This document shows, piece by piece, positions 10,048 to 20,766 of a DNA stretch of 64,000 bases. The stretch comes from Arthrobacter mangrovi (GTDB taxonomy: Bacteria; Actinomycetota; Actinomycetes; Actinomycetales; Micrococcaceae). The stretch covers positions 1 through 64,000 of the forward strand of contig NZ_BRVS01000028.1 in the NCBI RefSeq assembly GCF_026011795.1, written 5' to 3'. The first letter of the stretch is position 1. Every line of letters begins with the position of its first letter. Both the position numbers and the translations under genes were made by a program. A model generated the notes under the pieces. The model had not been told where the DNA came from. It saw only the letters and a list, made by a program, of their open reading frames with translations, and searched no databases.

Positions 10048-11184
10048 ATGAACGCTGAAACCACCACCCAGCGGTATACCGCACTGTACGAAGAGCACCA
10101 GAAGCTCGGCGCGTCCTTCACCGACTTCGGCGGCTGGCAGATGCCGCTGAAGTACAGCAGCGAGCTGGCCGAGCACCACGCCGTCCGCAAGACGGCCGGG
10201 CTGTTCGACCTCTCCCACATGGGCGAGCTGTGGGTCACTGGCCCGGACGCCGCGAAGTTCCTCGACTACGCCCTGGTGGGCAAGCTGTCGGCGATCGCCG
10301 TCGGCAAGGCCAAGTACTCGCTGATCTGCAACCAGGACGGCGGCATCATCGACGACCTGATCAGCTACCGGCGCGCCGAGGACCGCTACCTCGTGGTGCC
10401 GAACGCCGGCAACGCGGACGCGGTCTTCGAAGCGATGACCGAGCGCGCCAAGGACTTCGACGTCACCGTGGAGAACGCCACGGCCGCGACCTCACTCGTG
10501 GCCGTGCAGGGTCCGAACTCGGTGGAGATCCTGCACAAGCTGGTCCCGGCCGCCGAGGCCGGCGTCGTCGCCGACATGAAGTACTACGCCGCGGAGGACG
10601 TGACCTTCACCGTGGGCGGCGCCCCGGCCAAGCTGCTTCTCGCCCGCACCGGCTACACCGGCGAGGACGGCTTCGAGATCTACGTGCCGAACGAGCAGGC
10701 CGCCGCGCTGTGGACCGCGCTGCTGGAAGCCGGCAAGGAGCAGGGTCTGGTTCCGGCCGGCCTGGCCTGCCGCGACTCCCTTCGCCTCGAGGCCGGCATG
10801 CCGCTGTACGGCAATGAGCTCTCCCTCGAGGTCAGCCCGTACGACGCAGGCCTCGGCCCCGTCGTCGCACTGAAGAAGGAAGGCGAATTCGTCGGCCGCG
10901 CGGCGCTGGAGGCCCAGAAGGAGAAGGGCTCTGCCCGCAAGCTCGTCGGGCTCAAGGGCCTGGGCCGCCGCGCCGGACGCGCCCACTATCCGGTGCTGAA
11001 GGACGGCAAGGCGGTCGGCGAGGTTACCTCCGGCCAGCCGAGCCCGACCCTCGGCTACCCGGTTGCCCTGGCCTACGTGGACGCCGAGTTCGCGGAGCCG
11101 GGCACCAAGCTGGACATCGACCTGCGTGGAAAGGCCGAGCCCTTCGAGGTCGTCGGCCTGCCCTTCTACAAGCGCGAAAAGTAA
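10048..11184 (+). CDS. gcvT: Aminomethyltransferase, glycine cleavage T-protein
   Basis: The protein has 378 residues, a normal length. It moves the methylene group from aminomethyl-lipoyl-GcvH to tetrahydrofolate and releases ammonia. Family blocks visible are DFGGWQMPLKYSS near residue 30, HMGELWVTGPDA, RTGYTGEDGFEIY and CRDSLRLEAGMPLYGNEL. It starts 21 bases after the gcvP stop. About 120 bases, including a 14-base-pair stem loop, lie between its stop and gcvH, so the downstream genes may be tuned separately. Confidence 0.96.
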   Translation: MNAETTTQRYTALYEEHQKLGASFTDFGGWQMPLKYSSELAEHHAVRKTAGLFDLSHMGELWVTGPDAAKFLDYALVGKLSAIAVGKAKYSLICNQDGGIIDDLISYRRAEDRYLVVPNAGNADAVFEAMTERAKDFDVTVENATAATSLVAVQGPNSVEILHKLVPAAEAGVVADMKYYAAEDVTFTVGGAPAKLLLARTGYTGEDGFEIYVPNEQAAALWTALLEAGKEQGLVPAGLACRDSLRLEAGMPLYGNELSLEVSPYDAGLGPVVALKKEGEFVGRAALEAQKEKGSARKLVGLKGLGRRAGRAHYPVLKDGKAVGEVTSGQPSPTLGYPVALAYVDAEFAEPGTKLDIDLRGKAEPFEVVGLPFYKREK

Positions 11185-11202
11185 CAAACCCCCGCCCGGC
11201 GC

Positions 11203-11254
11203 GGGATCCGGCAACACGGCTGAACGCCGACGCGTAGCCTTGTTGCCGGGTCCC
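11203..11254 (+). other. Stem loop between gcvT and gcvH
   Basis: GGGATCCGGCAACA (11203-11216) pairs with TGTTGCCGGGTCCC (11241-11254) with one G-U wobble and a 24-base loop. It sits inside an operon, so it may be an attenuator, an mRNA-processing or stability element, or an internal terminator that lowers the distal genes. Confidence 0.45.
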
Positions 11255-11304
11255 GTCCGGTGCCACCCGTTTTCCACCACCTTCTGTCTGAAAGGGTTTC
11301 CCCC

Positions 11305-11685
11305 ATGAGCAAAGTCCTGTCCAGCCTGCGCTACTCCGCCGAGCATGAGTGGGTCGACGGCGCCAGCCCAGTCAAGGTCGGCATCTCCCAGATCGCGGCC
11401 GACGCGCTGGGCGACGTTGTCTACGTCGACCTGCCCGAGGCCGGCTCCACCGTCACCGCCGGCCAGACCTGCGGCGAGGTCGAGTCGACCAAGTCCGTCT
11501 CCGACCTCTACGCTCCGGTGACCGGAACCGTGGTCGAGGTCAACCAGGCCGCGATCGACGACCCTGCCCTGCTGAACTCCGACCCGTACGGCGAGGGCTG
11601 GCTCTTCACCGTCGAGGTCTCCGAAGAGGGCCCGCTGCTCTCCGCCGAAGAGTACGCTTCCGCCAACGGTGGTGAGGTCGCATGA
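11305..11685 (+). CDS. gcvH: Glycine cleavage H-protein (lipoyl carrier)
   Basis: This 126-residue lipoyl carrier shuttles the aminomethyl intermediate between GcvP and GcvT. The lipoylated lysine is K63 in [13 protein letters not shown], equivalent to K64 of the E. coli protein. The N-terminus [16 protein letters not shown] is typical. The ATG at 11305 was preferred over an upstream in-frame ATG at 11260 because the family starts here and GAAAGGG precedes it. The stop overlaps the glyA start (ATGA at 11682). Confidence 0.96.
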   Translation: MSKVLSSLRYSAEHEWVDGASPVKVGISQIAADALGDVVYVDLPEAGSTVTAGQTCGEVESTKSVSDLYAPVTGTVVEVNQAAIDDPALLNSDPYGEGWLFTVEVSEEGPLLSAEEYASANGGEVA

Positions 11686-13007
11686 CCCAGGCATTGACCG
11701 CGGTCACCAGCGCCAGCCTGAACGCTGACCTGGGCGCCCTCGATCCCGAGATCGCCGCCCAGATCGACAACGAGCTGCGCCGCCAGCAGGGCGGCCTGGA
11801 AATGATCGCCTCGGAGAACCACACCGCCGTCGCCGTGATGCAGGCGCAGGGCTCGGTCGTCACGAACAAGTACGCCGAGGGCTACCCGGGCCGCCGCTAC
11901 TACGGCGGCTGCGAATACGTGGACGTCATCGAGCAGCTGGCGATCGACCGGGTGAAGGCGCTCTTCGGAGCAGACTTCGCGAACGTCCAGCCGCACTCCG
12001 GCGCGCAGGCCAACGCCTCCGTCATGCACGCGCTGATCAAGCCCGGGGACACCATCCTGGGGCTGAACCTGGCGCACGGCGGCCACCTGACGCACGGCAT
12101 GAAGATCAACTTCTCCGGCAAGCTCTACAACGTCGTGGCTTACGGCGTCTCCGAGCAGGACTACCTGATCGACATGGCCGAGGTCGAGCGCCTCGCGCAG
12201 GAGCACAAGCCGCAGCTGATCGTCGCCGGCTGGTCCGCCTACCCGCGGCAGCTGGACTTCGCCGAGTTCCGCCGGATCGCCGATTCCGTCGGCGCCTACC
12301 TCATGGTGGACATGGCGCACTTCGCCGGACTGGTCGCCACCGGCCTGCACCCGTCGCCGGTCCCGCACGCCCACGTCGTCACGTCCACCACGCACAAGAC
12401 CCTCGCGGGTCCGCGCGGCGGCCTCATCCTGACCAACGAGGCGGACATCGCCAAGAAGATCAACTCCGCGGTCTTCCCGGGCCAGCAGGGCGGACCGCTC
12501 GAGCACGTCATCGCGGGCAAGGCCGTGGCGTTCAAGATCGCCGCCTCGGAGGAATTCGCCGAGCGCCAGCGCCGGACACTGGCCGGTTCGAAGGCCCTCG
12601 CCGAGCGCCTGTCGCAGCCGGACGTGGCGGCGAAGGGCGTGACCGTCCTGACCGGCGGCACGGACGTGCACCTGGTCCTCGTGGACCTGCGCAACTCCGA
12701 GCTGGACGGGCAGCAGGCGGAGGACCTCCTCGCGGCGATCGACATCACCGTCAACCGCAACGCCGTCCCGTTCGACCCGCGGCCGCCGATGGTGACCTCG
12801 GGCCTGCGGATCGGCACGCCTGCCCTGGCTACCCGCGGGTTCAGCGAGGAGGCGTTCCGCGAGGTCGCCGACATCATCGCCGAGGCGCTCATCGCCGGTC
12901 CGGATGCGGACCTCTCGGGCCTGAAGGCCCGCGTTGAGGCGCTGGCGGAAGCACATCCCTTGTACCCGGACGTCGCTCCGGTCTCCAAGGAAACCGAAGG
13001 GCACTAG
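11682..13007 (+). CDS. glyA: Serine hydroxymethyltransferase
   Basis: The protein has 441 residues. It is a PLP enzyme that interconverts glycine plus 5,10-methylene-tetrahydrofolate and serine. The PLP lysine is K239 in [31 protein letters not shown] near residue 65 is the family signature. It overlaps gcvH by 4 bases and is followed after 9 bases by sdaA. In this operon it uses the one-carbon unit made by glycine cleavage to turn a second glycine into serine. It may be one of two glyA copies, since a housekeeping copy is often elsewhere; this cannot be judged here. Confidence 0.97.
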   Translation: MTQALTAVTSASLNADLGALDPEIAAQIDNELRRQQGGLEMIASENHTAVAVMQAQGSVVTNKYAEGYPGRRYYGGCEYVDVIEQLAIDRVKALFGADFANVQPHSGAQANASVMHALIKPGDTILGLNLAHGGHLTHGMKINFSGKLYNVVAYGVSEQDYLIDMAEVERLAQEHKPQLIVAGWSAYPRQLDFAEFRRIADSVGAYLMVDMAHFAGLVATGLHPSPVPHAHVVTSTTHKTLAGPRGGLILTNEADIAKKINSAVFPGQQGGPLEHVIAGKAVAFKIAASEEFAERQRRTLAGSKALAERLSQPDVAAKGVTVLTGGTDVHLVLVDLRNSELDGQQAEDLLAAIDITVNRNAVPFDPRPPMVTSGLRIGTPALATRGFSEEAFREVADIIAEALIAGPDADLSGLKARVEALAEAHPLYPDVAPVSKETEGH

Positions 13008-13016
13008 GAGGCCACC

Positions 13017-14432
<1,416 letters not shown>

Positions 14433-14501
14433 CGCAGCGCTAAGCGGCGCTAAGGGCGCTCACGGGCCCGTGTCCCGCAGCGGTCCCGGGCGGGGCCGGT
14501 C

Positions 14502-15503
14502 CTACCAGGCCTCGCCCGGGACCACGACTTCCCCGCTTGCCGTTCCGTCCGGATTGAGCATCCAGCCCACGCGCTTGGGAATCCTGGCGATGACGACGCT
14601 CTCGACCAGGTCCAGCCGCGGGATCAGCTCTCCGATGGAACGCTCCGCCGCCATGATGTCCGCCGGACCGCGCAGCCACATCATGAACATGAAGTTCGTG
14701 TCTCCGGTGGTGGAGGCGCACAGGCGCAGGCCGCCCAGGCCGGCCAGCACGCGGGCCGCATCATCGTGCTCACCGGCCGGCAGCCGGCCGGTCCATTCGC
14801 AGACGATCGGATAACCCGCCAGTCCCTGGGCCACCTCGCAGCGGAAGGCCATGGTCCGGCTGTTGAGGATCCGCTGAAGCTGCCGCCGCGCGGTTGCCTG
14901 GTGGAGCCCCGTGGCCTCGGCGATCTCCGCCGCCGTGGCCCGGCCGTTGCGTGCGAGCTGCCTGATGATATCCGGATAGCTGGCGGGAAGCGGCCCATGG
15001 TACTGCTCCGGCGGCGCGCTCAGCTCCCGCAGCTTCCGCACCTGCCCGGAGGACAGCGCGCCCAGCTGCCAGTCGGCCGCCCCAAAGTGGAGTTTCGTGC
15101 AGAAGGAAGACTGGTAGCGGATGAGGCCGGGGATGCGGTCCAGCTGGGGATAGACGGAGTCCGCCAGCCAGGTGGTGGTGGGCGTGATGACCGTGAGCAT
15201 CATGTCCCGGTTCCGGTGGCATTCCTCGATGCTAAAGACATCCGGCAGCCGGGCCAGCGCGGCGGACACTTCCTGGCGGCGGGCCGGATCGCACTGCACG
15301 TCGTGGAAGGACAGGGTCATCTGCTGCGGATCGCCCAGCGGGTGCGCGTTGATCCAGGCTGCCCCGGCCGATGTCAGCCGGTCCCACCGGGCCGCCAGCG
15401 ACGTCGGGTGCCGGTCCAGTACCTCGCCCAGTTGGGTCCACGGCAGCCGCGGCCCGATCTGCAGCGCGTTGATCAGCTGCAGGTCTTCCTCGTCCAGTTC
15501 CAC
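14502..15503 (-). CDS. Lrp/AsnC-family regulator with two HTH/ligand modules
   Basis: The protein has about 333 residues. It has two Lrp-like halves: one HTH near residues 3-50 (LDEEDLQLINALQIGPRLPWTQLGEVL) and a second around residues 165-215 (DIIRQLARNGRATAAEIAEATG), each followed by a RAM-like beta-alpha stretch. I chose GTG at 15503, which follows AGGGGGG; ATG at 15527 and GTG at 15584 are in-frame alternatives. A TATTAT -10-like box on this strand (15547-15552) argues against the longest form. It is divergent from the DUF5058 operon across 143 bases, so it probably controls that operon and responds to an amino acid or derivative. Confidence 0.85.
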   Translation of the reverse strand: MELDEEDLQLINALQIGPRLPWTQLGEVLDRHPTSLAARWDRLTSAGAAWINAHPLGDPQQMTLSFHDVQCDPARRQEVSAALARLPDVFSIEECHRNRDMMLTVITPTTTWLADSVYPQLDRIPGLIRYQSSFCTKLHFGAADWQLGALSSGQVRKLRELSAPPEQYHGPLPASYPDIIRQLARNGRATAAEIAEATGLHQATARRQLQRILNSRTMAFRCEVAQGLAGYPIVCEWTGRLPAGEHDDAARVLAGLGGLRLCASTTGDTNFMFMMWLRGPADIMAAERSIGELIPRLDLVESVVIARIPKRVGWMLNPDGTASGEVVVPGEAW

Positions 15504-15646
15504 GCGCCCCCCTGATCGTTTTCTCATTGTGATGGCATGCGAGTGAATAATATCAGCGATTTTCGGGAATGTGCTGTAGGTCACTGCAGACTGTAAGTCA
15601 GTTTCAAGTACATGGCCCTGAGCGGCTTCGCATAGAGAAGAGCATC

Positions 15647-16405
15647 ATGACACCTCTCGCCCTACCCCTGGACGGAAGCTCCACGGATATCCTGGCGGTC
15701 GCCAACTCGCCGGTCCTGTGGATCTGCGGCCTCGGCGTCTTTGCGGTCATCATCATCCAGTCCGTGATCTACATGCGCGCCGCGCGCAAGGCCGCGCCGG
15801 CCGCCGGCATGACGCAGGACGAGCTCAAGACGTCCTTCCGCTCCGGCGCGATCGCCGCCATCGGCCCTTCGCTGGCCGTGGTGCTGGTAGCCGTGGCGCT
15901 GCTGGCCCTGTTCGGCACCCCGGCAGTACTGGTCCGGATCGGCCTGATCGGTTCCGCCGCCTACGAGACCGGGGCGGCCAACGTTTCCGCCACGACGATG
16001 GGCGCCGCCTTGGGTGGCGACACCTACACCCAGCAGGTCTTCGCGGTGGCCTTCTTCGCCATGAGCCTGGGCGGCGCGATGTGGATGCTCGCCACGCTCG
16101 TCTTCACCCCGATCCTCAAGCGCGGCGGACACAAGCTGGCTAAGGTGAACCCGGCCATCATGACCGTAGTGCCCGCGGCCGCCCTGCTGGCTGCCTTCAT
16201 CTCGCTGGGCACCGCTGAACTGCCCAAGAGCGCCGCCCACGTGGTGACGCTGCTCTCCGCGGCGGCCGTCATGGGCCTGTGCGTCTTCCTGTCCAGGAAG
16301 CTCGGCAAGAACTGGCTGCGCGAATGGGGTTTGGGCTTCGCGATCCTCGCCGGCTTGACCGTCGCCTACTTTGCCCACGGTGCCGGCCTCAGTCCCGTCG
16401 CCTAA
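15647..16405 (+). CDS. DUF5058 family integral membrane protein
   Basis: The protein has 252 residues with about six to seven hydrophobic segments. The N-terminal region (ILAVANSPVLWICGLGVFAVIIIQSVIYMRAARKA) and the FRSGAIAAIGPSLAVV and GLIGSAAYETGAA blocks are those of the DUF5058 family, whose function is unknown. ATG at 15647 follows GAGAAGAGC. It is the first gene of a three-gene run with another membrane protein and an M20 amidohydrolase, divergent from an Lrp regulator. Inference: one subunit of a carrier for an N-substituted amino acid or peptide that the amidohydrolase then cleaves. Confidence 0.8.
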   Translation: MTPLALPLDGSSTDILAVANSPVLWICGLGVFAVIIIQSVIYMRAARKAAPAAGMTQDELKTSFRSGAIAAIGPSLAVVLVAVALLALFGTPAVLVRIGLIGSAAYETGAANVSATTMGAALGGDTYTQQVFAVAFFAMSLGGAMWMLATLVFTPILKRGGHKLAKVNPAIMTVVPAAALLAAFISLGTAELPKSAAHVVTLLSAAAVMGLCVFLSRKLGKNWLREWGLGFAILAGLTVAYFAHGAGLSPVA

Positions 16406-16431
16406 TCCACCGAACCGAAAAGGATACCTCC

Positions 16432-17154
16432 ATGTCCACATCGCTGACCGCCCGGACCGACACCGCCAGCACCGCCAGCCTCGATGAATTCGACCGCACC
16501 ACCTCGCGCTGGGGGCAGCTGACCATGATCGCCGGCCTCATCATCTCCCTCGCCGGCCCCATGTACCTGGTTATTTTCGGCAACCTGGATGTCGCAACGT
16601 CCCAGTTGTGGACCGCGTTCGCCGCCGTGGCCGGCACCTTCTTCGTCATCTGGCTCGTGGAGCCGCTGACCTACTTCCCGATCCTCGGGCCGGCCGCGAT
16701 GTACCAGGCGTTCATGATCGGCAACATTTCCAACAAGCTGCTGCCCTCGGCGCTGGTCGCGCAGACCAACATCGGCGCCAAGCCGGGGACCAAGCGCGGC
16801 GATCTTGCCGCCGTGATGGCCATCTGCGGTGCCGCCGCGGTGCACCTGACGTCCCTGCTGGTCTTCGTGGGCCTGTTGGGCACATGGCTGATCAGCGTCA
16901 TTCCCGAGGACCTTATTGCGGTGGCGCGCCTGTATGTCCTGCCCGCCGTCATGGGCGCCGTGATCGTGCAGGCCATCGTGTCCATGAAGCAGCTGCGGCC
17001 GACCCTGATCGCGTTCGGCGTCGTCCTGGTGGTCCAGTTCGTCCTGCTGCCGCTGGTGCCCGCGCTGAGCATGATGTCCACCGCAATCTCCGTCATCGGT
17101 ACGATCTTCATCGCGTGGTTTGCCCGCCGGCGCACCTCCGACGTCGTAGCCTGA
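16432..17154 (+). CDS. Uncharacterised membrane protein, partner of DUF5058 protein
   Basis: The protein has 240 residues, about six hydrophobic segments, and a hydrophilic 25-residue N-terminus. I do not recognise a named family. Notable features are a conserved-looking loop between the second and third segments (GPAAMYQAFMIGNISNKLLPSA) and the cytoplasmic-type loop GAKPGTKRGDLAAV. It starts 26 bases after the DUF5058 stop, and the amidohydrolase starts 35 bases after its stop, so the three are probably co-transcribed. Similar size and topology to its neighbour suggest a two-subunit membrane complex; this is inference. Confidence 0.75.
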   Translation: MSTSLTARTDTASTASLDEFDRTTSRWGQLTMIAGLIISLAGPMYLVIFGNLDVATSQLWTAFAAVAGTFFVIWLVEPLTYFPILGPAAMYQAFMIGNISNKLLPSALVAQTNIGAKPGTKRGDLAAVMAICGAAAVHLTSLLVFVGLLGTWLISVIPEDLIAVARLYVLPAVMGAVIVQAIVSMKQLRPTLIAFGVVLVVQFVLLPLVPALSMMSTAISVIGTIFIAWFARRRTSDVVA

Positions 17155-17189
17155 CTGCATTCCTTCCGTTCCGCCAGAGAGAGTCCTCC

Positions 17190-18416
17190 ATGCCCGCACT
17201 GCCCCAGCCCTTCCGACTGACCGCCGACCAGCAGGACCGCCTGCATGAGCTGTACCGGCACCTCCACGCGCACCCCGAACTGTCCATGCAGGAGCACGAG
17301 ACCGCCGCGCTGGTCGACGAGCGGCTTCGGGCCTGCGGGATCGAGACCTTCGCCTGCGGCGGCACCGGCGTGGTGGGTATCCTGCGCAACGGGGACGGCC
17401 CGACGGTTGCCTTCCGGGCGGACACGGACGGTTTGCCGATCCAGGAAGACACGGGACTGCCCTACGCCAGCGCCGCCACGGGCGTACTGGCGGACGGGAC
17501 CGAGGTTCCGGTGATGCATGGCTGCGGACACGACACCCATACGGCGGCACTGCTGACCGTTGCCGAGCTCTTCGCCGGGGCGACGGCGCACTGGTCGGGC
17601 ACCATCGTGTTCATTTTCCAGCCGGGCGAGGAGACCGCGGCCGGGGCCAAGGCCATGGTGGACGACGGACTGTGGTCCAAGGCGCCCAAACCGGAGGTGA
17701 TCTTCGGACAGCACGTGATGCCCGGCCGGGCCGGGACCATCCAGTACGCCGCCGGACACACCATGAGCCAAGCCGACTCCTGGAAGGTGACGCTGCATGG
17801 GAAGCAGTCCCACGGCTCGCAGCCGCAGGACGCCGTCGATCCCATCGTGCTTGGGGCCCACATGATCACCCGGATCCAGACGATAGTCTCCCGGGAAATC
17901 GATCCCCGGCGCGCCGCCGTCGTTACCGTGGGCACCTTCCACGGCGGACTGAAGGAAAACATCATTCCCGCCTCGGCGGAGTTCACGCTCAACATCCGGA
18001 CGTTCGACGACGACGTGCGCGGCCGGGTCCTTGGAGCGCTCCGCCGCATCATCAAGGCGGAGGCCGAGGCCTCGAACGCACCGGAGCCGACCATCGAGGA
18101 GCTCTACACCTTCCCGCGCAATTACAACGATCCTGCCGCCACCGCGGCGGCCGCGGAGGCTCTTCGCGGGGCGCTGGGGGAGGCGAACGTGAGCGAGGTC
18201 GAGCCGCTGATGGGCTCGGAGGACTTCGGCACCCTCGCCGAAGCCATCGGCGTCCCGTCGGTGTTCTGGTTCTTTGGCGGCCACTCCGACGAGACGCTGG
18301 CCGCGGGGACGGCGCCGGTCAACCACTCGCCCTTCTTCGGCCCCGTCATGGAGCCGACGCTGTCCACCGGAGTAGAAGCCGCCGCCGCGGCGCTCCTCTC
18401 GCGGGTCGGGGCCTGA
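17190..18416 (+). CDS. M20 family amidohydrolase (hippurate/N-acyl-amino-acid hydrolase type)
   Basis: The protein has 408 residues. Metal-binding signatures are HGCGHDTHTAAL (about residues 110-121), PGEETAAGA with the general-base Glu, and a late MGSEDFG. The dimerisation domain occupies roughly residues 195-310. Relatives hydrolyse N-acyl or N-aminoacyl amino acids such as hippurate, indole-acetyl amino acids or p-aminobenzoyl-glutamate. No signal peptide, so it acts in the cytoplasm on imported substrate. Position after two membrane proteins recalls the AbgB/AbgT pairing, but with unrelated carriers. The exact substrate is not readable. Confidence 0.88.
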   Translation: MPALPQPFRLTADQQDRLHELYRHLHAHPELSMQEHETAALVDERLRACGIETFACGGTGVVGILRNGDGPTVAFRADTDGLPIQEDTGLPYASAATGVLADGTEVPVMHGCGHDTHTAALLTVAELFAGATAHWSGTIVFIFQPGEETAAGAKAMVDDGLWSKAPKPEVIFGQHVMPGRAGTIQYAAGHTMSQADSWKVTLHGKQSHGSQPQDAVDPIVLGAHMITRIQTIVSREIDPRRAAVVTVGTFHGGLKENIIPASAEFTLNIRTFDDDVRGRVLGALRRIIKAEAEASNAPEPTIEELYTFPRNYNDPAATAAAAEALRGALGEANVSEVEPLMGSEDFGTLAEAIGVPSVFWFFGGHSDETLAAGTAPVNHSPFFGPVMEPTLSTGVEAAAAALLSRVGA

Positions 18417-18430
18417 TTCCGGGCCGGGCG

Positions 18431-18458
18431 TTGACAGCGGGACGGCTCCCTCTAGGCT
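18431..18458 (+). promoter_or_regulatory. Promoter of the SDR gene
   Basis: A -35 TTGACA (18431-18436) and a -10 TAGGCT (18453-18458) are separated by 16 bases, 44 bases before the ATG. It is one of the closest matches to consensus in the window. Confidence 0.65.
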
Positions 18459-18501
18459 GGTAAGTAAGCTTAGCAATTCCGACGCAGATTGGAGCCGTCC
18501 C

Positions 18502-19398
18502 ATGGCCCAGGACCAGTACACGTTCCAGGATCCCGTCAACCGGTACCCCAGCATCGAGCCGCCCGAGCAGGACCAGCCGGAACCGGGGCTGGACAAAGAG
18601 CTGGTCCCGCACACTGACCGCGGCGAGGACTCCTACCGCGGGACGGGCCGGTTGGAGGGGCGCAAGGCCCTGATCACCGGATCGGACTCCGGCATCGGCG
18701 CCGCGGTTGCCATTGCCTTCGCCCGCGAGGGCGCCGACGTGGCGATGTCCTACCTGCCGGAAGAGGAGGAGGACGCCAAGGTCGTCGCGGAGCTGATCCA
18801 GAAGGAGGGGCGCAAGGTCGTGCAGCTGCCGGGCGACCTGACGGATTCGCAGACCTGCCGCGACGTGGTCCAGAGTGCAGCCGAGGGGCTCGGCGGGCTG
18901 GACATCCTCGTGAACAATGCCGGACGGCAGATCGCCGTGAAGAAGCTCGAAGACCTGAGCGACGAGCAGTTCGACCGAACGTTCAAAACCAACATCTACG
19001 CGTTCTTCTGGATCACCAAGGCGGCGCTCGCGCACCTCAAGCCGGGATCCTCGATCATCAACACGACGTCGATCCAGGCGTACATGCCTTCGCCCACGCT
19101 GATCGACTACGCGGCGACGAAGGGCGCGATCAACAACTTCACCAAGGGACTGGCCCAGCAGCTGGCACCGCGCGGGATCCGCGTCAATGCGGTTGCGCCC
19201 GGACCGTTCTGGACGCCGCTGCAGGTCAGCGACGGGCAGCCCAAGGAGGAACTGCCGGAGTTCGGGAAATCGACGCCCATCGGACGCGCCGGGCAGCCGA
19301 CCGAACTGGCGCCGGCCTACGTGTTCCTCGCGTCTTCCGAGTCGAGCTACGTGATGGGGGAGACGCTCAACGTCAACGGCGGGATGCCGGCGCCGTAG
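18502..19398 (+). CDS. SDR family oxidoreductase (YghA/YhdF-like)
   Basis: The 298-residue short-chain dehydrogenase has a 50-residue N-terminal extension (FQDPVNRYPSIEPPEQDQPEPG) typical of the YghA-like stress-associated subgroup. The nucleotide site is TGSDSGIG (59-66), NNAG lies near residue 137, and the catalytic pair is Y203 and K207 in YAATKGA. It is probably NADP(H)-dependent; the substrate is unknown, but members are often linked to general stress. It is expressed from its own promoter at 18431. It has no operon partner: the next gene is on the opposite strand. Confidence 0.88.
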   Translation: MAQDQYTFQDPVNRYPSIEPPEQDQPEPGLDKELVPHTDRGEDSYRGTGRLEGRKALITGSDSGIGAAVAIAFAREGADVAMSYLPEEEEDAKVVAELIQKEGRKVVQLPGDLTDSQTCRDVVQSAAEGLGGLDILVNNAGRQIAVKKLEDLSDEQFDRTFKTNIYAFFWITKAALAHLKPGSSIINTTSIQAYMPSPTLIDYAATKGAINNFTKGLAQQLAPRGIRVNAVAPGPFWTPLQVSDGQPKEELPEFGKSTPIGRAGQPTELAPAYVFLASSESSYVMGETLNVNGGMPAP

Positions 19399-19410
19399 CG
19401 GCAGGGCCGT

Positions 19411-19752
19411 TCAGAAGCCGGCAGACTGCGGGATATATGCGGCCGCTTCCGTGAGGCCGAGCTGCTGGCCGAACTGGACCATGGCCAGCACGCCGCCGAC
19501 CATCAGTGCGCCCAGACCAGCGAAGGTGCCCGTCATGATGCCCAGCAGCTTGCGGTCGTCTGCGGTCAGACCCGTAATCCCCACCGGCTGCGGCATGTCG
19601 GGGGAGATCAGGTTCGGGGCCCGGTCCACCCGGCCGTCGTCCAGCAGCGCAACAACAGAGTTGGTGCGGCGGTCGAAGCGCATGCTGGTGATGGTGTTTC
19701 CGTGGCGGGCCAGCAGGATATCGTGGCCCACACGCTGACGGGTTCGAAGCAT
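19411..19752 (-). CDS. Hypothetical protein with one or two C-terminal membrane segments
   Basis: The protein has 113 residues. I do not recognise the family. The N-terminal 70 residues are polar and beta-rich (GNTITSMRFDRRTNSVVALLDDGRVDR). They are followed by a hydrophobic stretch, LLGIMTGTFAGLGALMVGG, and the tail AMVQFGQQLGLTEAAAYIPQ. GGGAG lies about 12 bases before the ATG. It converges on the SDR gene. Codon use matches its neighbours, so it is probably real, but no role can be assigned. Confidence 0.55.
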   Translation of the reverse strand: MLRTRQRVGHDILLARHGNTITSMRFDRRTNSVVALLDDGRVDRAPNLISPDMPQPVGITGLTADDRKLLGIMTGTFAGLGALMVGGVLAMVQFGQQLGLTEAAAYIPQSAGF

Positions 19753-19932
19753 AGGGGTCTCCCGGAAAATGTGTAAGAAAGGGGTGCCGGCCTAAATAGT
19801 GGGGGCACTCCAATTTTACGAGCCGCAACCGTCCGAAGGGCGCGAAAACGGGGTGAATCCTACCACCCGGGCCAGTGAAGTGTGCCGCATTCCGGTCGCT
19901 GCGTGGCGCCCGGCCCCGGTCCGGTCGCCGGC

Positions 19933-20766
19933 CTAGGATGCGATGCTGCCGCCGTTCCGGGCATTCCCGGCCGGTCCGATCCTCGGCGGGTAGCCGGGCG
20001 GCGCGGGCACGCGGGCGGGCTGCCCGGGCAGCCGGGCCGGTGGTGGAGGGATCGCGGCGGGCGCATGGGGCAGCCGGACCGGTGGTGCAGGAATCCCCGC
20101 GGGCGCACGGGTCGGCCGAGCCGGGACGCCGGTCCGGGGTGCGGCCGCGCCTGGGGTCGGTGCGGGAGCGGCCTCCGGAGCCGGCGGCGGGCCGGCCGGC
20201 GAGGGCTCCGTGGCTGGCCGGGGCAGCGGCAGGGTGGAGGGCCGGCGTGGCGGCATAAGCACCTGGGCCAGCGCGGGTAGGCGGGGCAGGGCCGGCAGGC
20301 GGACAACCACCAGACGGCGGGCAGCCGTCGCAAGGCTAAACAACGTCACGCGGGCCGAGGTCAGTGCCCGGGCCGAAATCCGGGCTAGCGTCGAACTACG
20401 GGCAAGAGCCGATCCCCGGGCCAGAGCCGTAACCGGATCCAGCGTCAAAACCCCGTCCAGTACCGATCCCCGGGCTCCGCCTGCCGACCGCTCGCTCCGC
20501 GGGGGCCATTCGGCCAGCATTACGGCGCCGGCTGTAAGCCCGGCGAGGGCAGATACGGGTACGACGACGGCGCCCGCGTAGAGCACCAGGACCAGCGCCC
20601 CCGGCGACGCGGCCAGGGCAGTGAGCCCGCTGGCCCCGCCCGTGAGCAGGCAGACCCAGAACAAGACGACCAGGATGAGCACGGCCCGGGCACGCCGGAA
20701 CCGAACCATCGACTTGGAGCCGGAGCGCTCCATCCAGCGAGTCCCCACGCGATCTTCCCCCAACAA
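19933..20766 (-). CDS. Hypothetical membrane protein with Pro/Ala-rich tail
   Basis: The protein has 277 residues. Two or three hydrophobic segments occur near the N-terminus (VLILVVLFWVCLLTGGASGL, then a second after residue 50). A central Ala/Arg/Ser/Leu stretch with repeated LARxS units follows, and from residue about 170 a Pro/Ala-rich tail of the PPAR-LP/PAxIPxPP kind. The start is uncertain; Met12 or Met20 are plausible alternatives. No family is recognised. The low-complexity tail may span the cell wall or be disordered. The region may be only partly coding, hence the modest confidence. Confidence 0.45.
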   Translation of the reverse strand: MLGEDRVGTRWMERSGSKSMVRFRRARAVLILVVLFWVCLLTGGASGLTALAASPGALVLVLYAGAVVVPVSALAGLTAGAVMLAEWPPRSERSAGGARGSVLDGVLTLDPVTALARGSALARSSTLARISARALTSARVTLFSLATAARRLVVVRLPALPRLPALAQVLMPPRRPSTLPLPRPATEPSPAGPPPAPEAAPAPTPGAAAPRTGVPARPTRAPAGIPAPPVRLPHAPAAIPPPPARLPGQPARVPAPPGYPPRIGPAGNARNGGSIAS

